From: BM003 sp963699835
Lineage (GTDB): Bacteria; Pseudomonadota; Gammaproteobacteria; Steroidobacterales; BM003
Direction of reading: 5' to 3'
Assembly: GCA_963699835.1 (NCBI GenBank)
Contig: CAVOVJ010000003.1
Span: 543,215-607,214 of the forward strand
DNA length: 64,000 nucleotides
Shown: positions 56,276 to 64,000 of the stretch, one piece after another
Layout of the letters: the number at the start of each line of letters is the position of its first letter
Numbering within the stretch: the stretch's first letter is position 1
The notes under the pieces: model-generated
What the model was told of the DNA's origin: nothing
Databases searched by the model: none
What the model saw: only the letters and a program-made list of their open reading frames with translations
Made by a program: the position numbers and the translations under genes

Positions 56276-57800
56276 ATGACCGTCATTCATGAGCACGATT
56301 TTATCCAGAGTATTGCCGACGGCTTCCAGTTTATTTCCTATTACCATCCGCCCGATTACATCGCCGCGCTGGCCGAGGCGTATGAACGCGAGGAGTCGGA
56401 CGCAGCGCGCGATGCGATGGCGCAGATTCTCCTCAATTCGCGAATGTCCGCAGAGGGGGCACGGCCGATTTGCCAGGATACCGGGATTGCGGTCGTTTTC
56501 CTTCGCATCGGCCAGCAGGTGACCTTCGCGAGTGACAGGTCGGTGCAGGAACTGGTCGACGAAGGCGTGCGCCGCGCCTATCTCGATCCCGACAATACCC
56601 TGCGCGCATCGATACTGGCCGATCCCGCCGGCGCGCGAAAGAATACCCGCGACAATACGCCCGCGGTCGTCCACGTCGAACTGGTCCCGGGCGACACGGT
56701 TGACGTGCGCCTTGCCGCGAAAGGCGGCGGTTCGGAAAACAAAAGCAAGTTCGTCATGCTCAACCCGAGCGACAGCATTGTGGACTGGGTACTGAAGACC
56801 GTGCCGACGATGGGTGCCGGCTGGTGCCCGCCGGGGATGCTGGGCATCGGTATTGGTGGCACCGCCGAGAAAGCGATGTTGCTGGCAAAGGAGTCCCTGA
56901 TGGGGCGCATCGACATTCACGAACTGAAGGCACGCGGTCCTTCGAATCGGATCGAGGAATTGCGTCTGGAATTGTTCGAGAAGGTCAACGCGCTCGGGAT
57001 TGGCGCGCAGGGGCTTGGTGGTTTGACTACGGTGCTGGACATCAAGATTCTCGACCATCCGACCCATGCCGCCTCGTTGCCGGTCGCCATGATTCCAAAT
57101 TGCGCGGCCACGCGGCATGCGCATTTCACGCTCGACGGTTCCGGTCCGGCAACGCTGGAACCGCCGCGCATCGAGGACTGGCCGGACATTACCTGGTCGG
57201 CGGCTGAAGGCGCTCGCCGGGTTAATCTGGACGACCTGAACAAGGATGAAATCGCAACTTGGAAGGCGGGTGAGCGGCTATTGCTGAGCGGGAAATTACT
57301 GACCGGGCGTGACGCCGCGCACAAGCGGATAGCCGATCTTCTGAGCCGCGGCGAGGCGCTTCCTGACGGTGTCGATTTCACCAACCGCGTCATCTACTAT
57401 GTCGGGCCGGTCGATCCGGTGCGTGACGAAGTGGTGGGCCCGGCCGGACCGACGACCGCGACCCGGATGGACAAGTTCACGCGGATGATGCTCGAGCAGA
57501 CCGGGCTGATCGGGATGGTCGGAAAGGCGGAACGCGGACCCGTCGCCATCGATGCGATCCGCGATAATCGTGCCGCCTACCTGATGGCGGTCGGCGGTGC
57601 TGCCTACCTCGTGTCGAAAGCGATACGCACCTCGCGCGTCGTCGCGTTCGAGGACCTCGGCATGGAAGCCATACACGAGTTCGACGGTCGAGGACATGCC
57701 GGTCACGGTGGCGGTGGATGCAACCGGTACGTCGGTGCACCAGACCGGCCCTGAATATTGGCAGGGCCGGATCGGCAAGATTCCGGTGATGTCGGCCTGA
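56276..57800 (+). CDS. Class I fumarate hydratase, one frame break near the end
   Basis: An iron-sulfur fumarase of about 507 aa that interconverts fumarate and malate in the TCA cycle. The three cluster cysteines are visible: RPICQDTGIA (C66), GWCPPGMLGIGIGG and MIPNCAATRHAHF. A single extra base at about 57690 breaks EAIHEFD from VEDMPVTVAVDATG. With it removed the protein continues through TSVHQTGPEYWQGRIGKIPVM to the stop at 57800. The family C-terminus is therefore present. The correct stop is 57800; the open frame ending at 57754 is false. Confidence 0.92.
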
Positions 57801-57828
57801 AGCGATCCGGCGCGACTACCAACGCCTG

Positions 57829-58665
57829 TCAGAACACGCTCGGAATAAAATAGCGCTCCGCCAGCGACGCCTGGTCGTCATAGGCGCCTTTTTTCGATCG
57901 CGGTGGCAGTTTGATTTTCTCGTGCGGAATATCCTTGTGCGGGATCTTGCTCAACAGGTGATGGATGCAGTTGAGCCGGGCGCGCCGTTTGTCGTCCGAG
58001 CGGATCAGGTACCACGGCGCATACGGCATGTCGGTCGCGGCGAGCATCTCGTCGCGGGCGCGTGAATACGCATACCAGCGGGCGCGCGCCTCGAGGTCCA
58101 TCGGGCTCAGTTTCCACTGCCGCAGCGGATCGTTGATGCGGCGCTTGAACCTGCGTTCCTGTTCCTCGTTGCTGACCTCGAGCCAGTACTTGAGCAGGAT
58201 GATGCCGGCGTCGGTAATCATCTTCTCGAACACCGGTGTGGTCTCGAGAAAACGATCGGTCTGTTCCTGGGTGCAAAACCCCATTACCGGCTCGACCCCG
58301 GCACGGTTGTACCAGCTGCGGTCAAACAGCACGACCTCGCCGCCGGCCGGAAACTGCTCAATGTAGCGTTGACCGTAGAGTTGGGTCTTCTGCCGTTCGG
58401 TAGGTGCCGGCAACGCGACGATTCGAAATACGCGCGGGCTGACTTTTTCGGTAATGGCCCGAATCGTGCCACCCTTGCCGGCTGCATCACGACCCTCGAA
58501 CAAAATCGCAACCTTGAGCTTCTCCTGTTTGACCCATTCCTGCAGGTCGCACAGCCGCACCTGCAGTTTCCGCAGTTCTGCCGTGTACTCCTTGCGCCCC
58601 AAGGTTTCAGCGCTGTCTTTTTTGCGTTCGCTTTTTTTGCGTTTGTCGTCTTTTTTCTTGCTCAC
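57829..58665 (-). CDS. ppk2: Polyphosphate kinase 2
   Basis: A class I PPK2 of 278 aa that uses polyphosphate to phosphorylate nucleoside diphosphates. It starts with GTG at 58665 behind an AAGGAG site. Upstream in-frame residues are not family-like. Walker A GRDAAGKGG at 59-67, Walker B DRSWYNRAG at 115-123. A Lys/Arg/Glu-rich N-terminal tail (KKKDDKRKKSERKKD) precedes the catalytic core. Convergent with fumarase. Confidence 0.92.
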   Translation of the reverse strand: MSKKKDDKRKKSERKKDSAETLGRKEYTAELRKLQVRLCDLQEWVKQEKLKVAILFEGRDAAGKGGTIRAITEKVSPRVFRIVALPAPTERQKTQLYGQRYIEQFPAGGEVVLFDRSWYNRAGVEPVMGFCTQEQTDRFLETTPVFEKMITDAGIILLKYWLEVSNEEQERRFKRRINDPLRQWKLSPMDLEARARWYAYSRARDEMLAATDMPYAPWYLIRSDDKRRARLNCIHHLLSKIPHKDIPHEKIKLPPRSKKGAYDDQASLAERYFIPSVF

Positions 58666-58816
58666 CTGGGTTTTCTCCTTCTCGACCGCATCGGCTCGCG
58701 CTGCGGGCAGTGCCAGCAAGCGTTTTGCCGTTGGATGAGCTTGACCCGGAAACAGTTCAGCTTGCCGCAACACTGTGCGATAAAGACCGTCTACTGGGTG
58801 ACAGACTACACCTGCG

Positions 58817-60220
58817 ATGACCACGGAATCCAGTTTCGTCAGGGTACTCGGACGGCGCGACGTTCTGACGTTCGCGTTTGGCGCAATGATCGGCTGGAGC
58901 TGGATCGTGTTGACCGCGGAATGGATCGGGCGCGCCGGTTGGCTTGGCGCTGCCGGCGCATTTCTCATCGGCGGCGTGGCGATGATTTTTATCGGTCTGA
59001 CCTATGCCGAACTGGCGGCCGCCATGCCGGAGGCAGGTGGCGAACATGTCTACAGCCTGCGCGCCCTGGGTCCGGGATGGTCATTTGTCTGTACCTGGGC
59101 GTTGCTGCTTGCATATGTCTCGGTGGCGGCATTCGAGGCGGTTGCCTTGCCCACGGCGCTTGCGTATCTGGTGCCCGGTATCAGGCAGTTTCCGCTGTGG
59201 ACCATAGGCGGCTGGCAGGTCTATGCGACCGAGATTGCGATCGGTGTCGGCGCGGCAGTTGTCATCACGCTGATTAATCTGTTCGGTGTCAGGCTCGCTG
59301 CTGCGGTGCAGACGATCGTCACTGTAGTCATTCTTTTTGCCGGTATATTACTCGCCAGCGGGGCGTTGTTTTCGCCGCTGCAATCGGTTGAACTTCCCCG
59401 TTTTGTCGACGGTGCGACCGGGATGCTGGGTGTGCTGGTGATGGTGCCGATGATGTTCGTCGGTTTCGACGTCATTCCGCAGTCGGCCGAGGAGATCGAT
59501 CTGCCGATGCGCCAGATCGGGGTCCTGCTCATCGCAGCGGTGGTAATGGCCATCGCCTGGTATGTGCTGGTTATCGTCGCGGTAGCCTTCACCCTCGACG
59601 CTGATGGCATCGCGAGCGCTTCACTGGCGACGGCGGACGCCGGTGCACGCGGATGGGGCAGTCCGTGGGTGGGAAAGCTCGTGGTGCTGGCTGGAATCGC
59701 GGGCATACTGTCGAGCTGGAATGCCTTTGTCGTGGGCGGCAGCCGGGCTATCTACGCGCTGGCCCGCTCCGCTATGTTGCCGCCGCTGTTCGCGCGATTG
59801 CATCGTCGTCATCGAACACCGTATGCGGCGGTCCTGCTGATCGGAGTGCTGGCAGCCATAGCGCCGTTTTTCGGGCGAACAACGATGGTCTGGTTTGTCG
59901 ATGCGGGCAGTTTTGCGGTTGTCATCGCCTATCTGTTCGTTGCGATTTCGTTTCTGCTTCTGCGTCGCCGCGAACCCGACATGCCACGCCCGTATCGGGT
60001 GCGCAGCGGGCAAGTCGTCGGAGTGGCTGCGACAGTGCTATGTGTTTTGCTTGCTCTGCTGTACCTGCCGTGGAGTCCGGTCGCATTGGTCTGGCCCTAC
60101 GAGTGGGCCATGGTGCTCGGTTGGGCCGCACTTGGAGCTCTGTTTTGGGGTGCAAGCGGGGTTCGCACGAGGCGCTTCGCGGGGTCGTCAGCAGCGCAGA
60201 ATGATGCAAAGAAGCTCTGA
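58817..60220 (+). CDS. APC family amino-acid/polyamine permease
   Basis: A 467-aa protein with about 12 membrane segments. The first helix has FAFGAMIGWSWIVL, a variant of the family GXG(I/S) substrate loop, and FVGFDVIPQSAEEID matches helix 6. Divergent from ppk2 and not clearly tied to other genes. Substrate unknown. Confidence 0.85.
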   Translation: MTTESSFVRVLGRRDVLTFAFGAMIGWSWIVLTAEWIGRAGWLGAAGAFLIGGVAMIFIGLTYAELAAAMPEAGGEHVYSLRALGPGWSFVCTWALLLAYVSVAAFEAVALPTALAYLVPGIRQFPLWTIGGWQVYATEIAIGVGAAVVITLINLFGVRLAAAVQTIVTVVILFAGILLASGALFSPLQSVELPRFVDGATGMLGVLVMVPMMFVGFDVIPQSAEEIDLPMRQIGVLLIAAVVMAIAWYVLVIVAVAFTLDADGIASASLATADAGARGWGSPWVGKLVVLAGIAGILSSWNAFVVGGSRAIYALARSAMLPPLFARLHRRHRTPYAAVLLIGVLAAIAPFFGRTTMVWFVDAGSFAVVIAYLFVAISFLLLRRREPDMPRPYRVRSGQVVGVAATVLCVLLALLYLPWSPVALVWPYEWAMVLGWAALGALFWGASGVRTRRFAGSSAAQNDAKKL

Positions 60221-60304
60221 CGCCTGACCGTAACAGCATGGTGACGCGGCGCCCGTGCAGCAGCTGGGGTAACTGCGGGTGGAAGCATTTCGTACGCGGC
60301 GGGG

Positions 60305-61276
60305 TCAGGCCCATGGCCGGGAGTTTATGCTTTTTCGCAGTTGCCGCTCAGCGGCCGCGTTTTTCTTTTGTTGTTGATTATCGCAGCGGAGCGCGATCCG
60401 GGTAAATGCTTCTGCGGCCGGCGAGGGGGTACGGCCGGCGAGGCGGATGATCCCGTAGTTGGTTTTCAGAAACGGCAGATCCAACGCGAGGACCGCCAGG
60501 TCACCGCGCTTGACGCTGTCGATTATGTGCACCGGCATGGCGATGCCTATGGCATCGCTGCCAGCGACGATATCCATCACCAGCCCCATGGTGTCGACTT
60601 GCACCGTCGGAACGACCAGGTCGCCGCTGAGCGGGCTCGAGGCGCGCTTGCCGGGAAGCATGTGCAATCTTCCGGGCAGGACGCTCGATACCAGCGGGAA
60701 ATTGCGGATATGTTGCAGGGTTGGTGACTTTGACGCCAGCAGCGGATGACGGTTGCGGCAGATCAGCGCGGCGCGGTGTTGTGCACAGGGTTCCACGACA
60801 AAACGGTCGTCATCGGCCAGACCGGATAATTCGGCTACGGACAGATCGAGTTTCCGGCTGAGCACCTGCTGGCGGAGGATTAGCCAGCTACCGACAGTGA
60901 CGTCAATTTCCAGCCCCGGGTAGCGGGCGAGCAATTCGCCTACTGCGTGGCCGACCGAAATGGCAGCCGGATAAGGCCCGGCACCAATTGCAATGCTGCC
61001 GAGTTCGAGCCCCTGTAACAATTGCAGGTCACGCTGCAATTCCATCGCGGACGCGGCCAAAGCAGCGCCGCGTTCCATTAGCAGATCTCCGGCCGCTGTG
61101 GTCATCACGCCGGCGCGCGATCGGTCGAACAGCGGTGCCCCGATCTCGCGCTCCAATGCCTGGATACTGCGGGTGAGTGTCGGCTGGCTGATCTCCAGAG
61201 CCTCGGCCGCGCGCGAAAATGAGCCGTACTGGGCGACCGCAAGCGCGTGTTTGATTTTGCGTAAATCCATTGGCAT
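60305..61276 (-). CDS. LysR family regulator
   Basis: A 323-aa protein: HTH GSFSRAAEALEISQPTLTRSIQALEREIGAPLFDR and a C-terminal substrate domain. It is divergent from the sulfatase region with about 516 nt between them, so the sulfatase gene is one possible target, though the distance is long. The C-terminal tail is rich in Gln, Lys and Arg and may be unstructured. Confidence 0.88.
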   Translation of the reverse strand: MPMDLRKIKHALAVAQYGSFSRAAEALEISQPTLTRSIQALEREIGAPLFDRSRAGVMTTAAGDLLMERGAALAASAMELQRDLQLLQGLELGSIAIGAGPYPAAISVGHAVGELLARYPGLEIDVTVGSWLILRQQVLSRKLDLSVAELSGLADDDRFVVEPCAQHRAALICRNRHPLLASKSPTLQHIRNFPLVSSVLPGRLHMLPGKRASSPLSGDLVVPTVQVDTMGLVMDIVAGSDAIGIAMPVHIIDSVKRGDLAVLALDLPFLKTNYGIIRLAGRTPSPAAEAFTRIALRCDNQQQKKNAAAERQLRKSINSRPWA

Positions 61277-61792
61277 GCAAAAATCGTATCAAAATTACAT
61301 TAAATTTGCATTTGACGAATATAAACCCGACGGTTAACATGCTCCAGTTCGCGAGTCCGGACATCCGGGTAGCGGTCGCGGTTTCGCTAGGGATTGCGCT
61401 CGGGACAGGGATGTCCACCTTTTGTGCGGATCGTGTTTTCTCTCGCGAGTTGCCAAAAAAACCTGCTGCCGTTGGAATCTGAACGTTCTTTTTGTCCGAA
61501 ATCGGTTCGACGGATCATCGCTCGTGGCATTGCCGGGCAATGTTCACGGCACGAGAAAAAAAGTAAGCGAAGCGGCGACATAGCCGTGGGGATTAGGAGG
61601 GTAGCGCCAGGCGGCGAGACTGCCGCGGCGCAAACGCACACTCAATGACGGACGGCTGTTACGGCGACATCTCCGTAATGGCTCGCCTCGTTGTCGAGGG
61701 TTGGTCGCCACCCACTTATGCATGTCCCAGCTTTCGATATTTTTGCGCCCGGCAGACCGGTCGGCGCATTTGACTAGGGAAGGAGGTAGAGA
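61277..61792. other. 516-nt region between LysR and sulfatase, with a strong inverted repeat
   Basis: No gene is convincing: overlapping frames on both strands lack family resemblance. A nested inverted repeat stands out at 61521-61555. The inner arms CATTGCC and GGCAATG (61528-61534 and 61536-61542) lie inside outer arms CTCGTG and CACGAG (61521-61526 and 61550-61555). An A run follows at once. As a plus-strand hairpin without a T run it is not a terminator. It could be a structured leader, an operator or a remnant repeat. Confidence 0.4.
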
Positions 61793-63346
61793 GTGAGAAA
61801 GAGACTACTCGCATGTCTGGGGCTGGTGACGTATCTGCTCGCTGCGCCCTGGGCGGTTGCTCAGGACAAGCCAAATATTCTGGTGATTTGGGGCGACGAT
61901 GTCGGCCAGTCCAATATCAGCGCGTACACGCGCGGCCTGGTTGGATACAAGACGCCGAATATCGATCGTATTGCCAACGAGGGCATGCTGTTCACCGATT
62001 ACTACGGGGAGCAAAGCTGTACCGCCGGCCGCTCGTCTTTCATTATGGGGCAGTCGGTTTTCCGCACCGGGCTGTCGAAGGTGGGTTTGCCCGGCGCCAA
62101 GGAAGGCATGATGGAAGAAGACCCGACCATCGCGGGTCTGCTTAAAGCCGAAGGCTACGCGACGGGGCAGTTCGGCAAGAACCACCTTGGCGATCGCGAC
62201 GAGCATTTGCCGACCAACCACGGGTTTGACGAGTTCTACGGCAATCTTTACCACCTCAACGCAGAGGAAGAGCCGGAAAACGAAGATTTTCCGCGCGACA
62301 TGGTGTTGCCGGACGGATCGACTTTCCTCGAGAAATTCGGTCCCCGTGGCGTGATTCACAGTTTTGCCGACGGCCGCATCGAGGACACCGGGCCGCTGAC
62401 CAGGAAACGCATGGAGACGGTGGATGACGATACCTCCGATCGCGCCATCCGCTTCATGGAACAGGCGCACGCCGACGGCAAGCCGTTTTTCGTCTGGTGG
62501 AGCGGTACCCGCATGCACTTCCGCACCCATGTCAAAGAGGAGCTGCGCGGCATCTCCGGGCAGGATGAATATGCCGACGGTATGGTCGAGCACGATATGC
62601 ACATCGGCAAGTTTCTCGAAGCGCTGGATCGTCTCGGTATCGCCGACAACACGATCGTGTTTTATTCGACCGATAACGGCCCGCATTACAACACCTGGCC
62701 GGACGCTGCAGCCACGCCGTTCCGCGGTGAGAAAAACACCAACTGGGAAGGCGGCTGGCGGGTTCCCGCGGCAGTGCGCTGGCCCGGCAAGATCAAGCCT
62801 GGATCGATTTCCAATGAAGTCACGCACCACATGGACTGGTTGCCGACCTTCATGGCCGCGGCCGGTAATCCCGACATCAAGGACGAGTTGATGAAGGGCG
62901 ATGTACGCGCCATTGGGCGCAAGTACAAGGTGCATCTCGACGGCTACAACCTGCTCCCGTTCCTGACCGGAGAGGTCGAGGAGGGACCGCGCAAGGAGAT
63001 CTTCTATTTCTCCGATGACGGCGATCTGACCGCGTTGAGATACAACGACTGGAAGATCATTTTCATGGAGCAGAAAGCGGTCGGTACTTTCCGCGTATGG
63101 ATGGAGCCTTTTGTTCCACTGCGGGTGCCGTTGATCTTCAATCTGCGGCGCGATCCCTACGAGCGTGCCTCGATCACGTCGAACACCTATTACGACTGGG
63201 TGCTGGATCGTGCCTTTCTGCTGGTTCCGGCGCAGGCCTACGTCGGGCAGTTCCTGCAGACCTTCAAAGAGTTCCCGCCGCGGCAGAAGGCAGCGAGCTT
63301 CAGTCTCGACCAGGTGATGGACTCGTTGACTCCGGGCGGCGGATAG
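61793..63346 (+). CDS. Secreted type I (formylglycine) sulfatase
   Basis: A 517-aa arylsulfatase-like enzyme with signal peptide (cleavage near AVA-QD). The modification site CTAGR (C76) is in QSCTAGRSSF. Metal residues come from NILVIWGDDVG (double Asp) and FYSTDNGPHY. FGKNHLGD and the C-terminal FNLRRDPYERA complete the fold. It starts with GTG behind GGAAGGAGG. No sulfatase-maturing enzyme is in the window. A terminator follows the stop. Confidence 0.92.
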   Translation: MRKRLLACLGLVTYLLAAPWAVAQDKPNILVIWGDDVGQSNISAYTRGLVGYKTPNIDRIANEGMLFTDYYGEQSCTAGRSSFIMGQSVFRTGLSKVGLPGAKEGMMEEDPTIAGLLKAEGYATGQFGKNHLGDRDEHLPTNHGFDEFYGNLYHLNAEEEPENEDFPRDMVLPDGSTFLEKFGPRGVIHSFADGRIEDTGPLTRKRMETVDDDTSDRAIRFMEQAHADGKPFFVWWSGTRMHFRTHVKEELRGISGQDEYADGMVEHDMHIGKFLEALDRLGIADNTIVFYSTDNGPHYNTWPDAAATPFRGEKNTNWEGGWRVPAAVRWPGKIKPGSISNEVTHHMDWLPTFMAAAGNPDIKDELMKGDVRAIGRKYKVHLDGYNLLPFLTGEVEEGPRKEIFYFSDDGDLTALRYNDWKIIFMEQKAVGTFRVWMEPFVPLRVPLIFNLRRDPYERASITSNTYYDWVLDRAFLLVPAQAYVGQFLQTFKEFPPRQKAASFSLDQVMDSLTPGGG

Positions 63347-63367
63347 CCGCTGATTGGCGCATTTTGC

Positions 63368-63403
63368 CGGGTCCGGGAGCGCACAGGCTCCCGGACCCGT
63401 TTT
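63368..63403 (+). terminator. Rho-independent terminator after the sulfatase
   Basis: A perfect 13-bp stem (63368-63380 with 63387-63399), 6-nt loop, then TTTT. Placed 21 nt after the sulfatase stop. Confidence 0.9.
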
Positions 63404-63662
63404 GCGTATGGGGGTCAACAACGCTCCGCACTGGTTGTCCGTTACCAGGTCGGTGAGCGCCAGGCTGACTATCCTTGCGGTCTGTGCTTTCATCGCGGTT
63501 GCTAATCGGGTGCAGGTTTGGCTCGGCCGCAGTGCCCGCGGCCACGAGGGTTCAGGGCTGATGCCGCAACGATGGCTGTGCGTGATCAGCGGCCTCTGCG
63601 GCGGCAGATGTGACGTTCGCCGTTGCCAGTACAGGCATGATTTGGAGTTCGCCGAATTGACT

Positions 63663-64000
63663 ATGGGTTTTCCGCGTATGAAGATCCGGATGATTGCTAT
63701 GGCAACCCCCCCCGCAATTTGCGTGGCCCGGCTGTCGTTTCCGGGTCGCACCTGGCAGCGAATCGTTGCAATGGCCGTTCTGGCCGGCATGGTGACGCCT
63801 GTGCTCGGCCAGAGTTCTTCCCCGCCAGCATGGCAACCGGGCGGATGCGATGAATTCGGAATTGTCGATGCGCCGGAAACGGTGAAATGCGGATTCGTTG
63901 ATGTGCCTCTGCGTCACGACAACCCGCGCGGAGCATCCATTTCACTTGCCACGGTCGTTATCCCGGCGCAGACATCCCAGGCCGAGCCGGATCCGCTTTT
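63663..64000 (+). CDS. Alpha/beta hydrolase, N-terminal part, cut by the window end
   Basis: An open frame that runs off the right edge. Candidate starts are the in-frame ATGs at 63663, 63678, 63699 and 63771. A hydrophobic leader (AMAVLAGMVTPVLGQ) precedes CDEFGIVDAPETVKCGFVDVPLRHDNPRG, the usual entry of secreted TAP-like alpha/beta hydrolases. The catalytic triad lies beyond the window, so the enzyme class is inferred from this N-terminus alone. Confidence 0.6.
   Translation, partial: MGFPRMKIRMIAMATPPAICVARLSFPGRTWQRIVAMAVLAGMVTPVLGQSSSPPAWQPGGCDEFGIVDAPETVKCGFVDVPLRHDNPRGASISLATVVIPAQTSQAEPDPL

Noticed and set aside
56177..57754. Fumarase frame 56177-57754
   Set aside because: The first 33 residues precede the family start (ATG 56276) and the last 23 or so result from an extra base; the true end is 57800.
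61805..63790. 661-aa minus-strand ORF over the sulfatase
   Set aside because: The opposite frame carries the full sulfatase with its formylglycine motif; the long antisense frame is a codon-bias effect.

Overview
The window is a GC-rich, gene-dense piece of a Gram-negative chromosome, most likely a denitrifying gammaproteobacterium. The evidence is OxyR with its paired cysteines, a NirS/NorCB/DNR denitrification block, a RimK module, ABC-F, DUF1244, lipoproteins and outer-membrane factors. I cannot place it at genus level; a marine or sediment lineage is a guess from nirS plus a sulfatase. I saw no rRNA, tRNA, CRISPR array, insertion sequence or integrase, so it reads as chromosomal backbone with accessory modules.

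Layout. 0.1-2.5 kb: a peroxide-defence locus, dps and a peroxiredoxin-glutaredoxin fusion divergent from oxyR. 2.5-10.6 kb: a denitrification island (small membrane protein, norC, norB, dnr, nirS) with two near-identical FNR/DNR boxes, followed by a heme-type TonB receptor. 10.9-17.4 kb: a nine-gene, one-direction envelope operon: two lipoproteins, a TolQ/ExbB-like and a TolR/ExbD-like membrane pair, a SPOR-like protein, a lytic transglycosylase and secreted proteins. I know no name for it, and it is the best candidate for an undescribed system. 17.5-20.4 kb: assorted hypotheticals and a DUF3604 protein. 20.5-24.1 kb: an XRE-cupin regulator divergent from an omega-amino-acid aminotransferase and mmsA. 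24.2-30.1 kb: a tripartite RND efflux operon. 30.4-34.6 kb: a DM13 protein and a DUF211 / VIT-like / P-type ATPase cassette. 35-42.3 kb: DUF4920, a Cys-rich protein, ABC-F, an M48 protease and a DcaP-like porin. 42.4-46.3 kb: a MarR locus with paired operators, and a RimK / AstE-like / retropepsin operon. 46.6-64 kb: copper ATPase, ubiG, an MFS carrier, an acyl-CoA ligase, a small RHH-led operon, M48, class I fumarase, PPK2, an APC permease, LysR, a sulfatase and a cut-off hydrolase.

One property colours the whole annotation. Many otherwise well-conserved genes carry single-base frame breaks, mostly +1, concentrated at 11-16, 22-29 and 49-55 kb. Both sides of each break still match the family, so I annotate these as whole genes with probable sequence errors rather than pseudogenes and give the approximate break positions.

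Functionally, DNR probably drives norCB and nirS under low oxygen and NO, with heme uptake next door for heme-rich enzymes. OxyR covers the return to oxygen. The 10.9-17.4 kb operon would couple an inner-membrane proton channel to periplasmic lipoproteins and peptidoglycan cleavage, if the TolQR resemblance holds.
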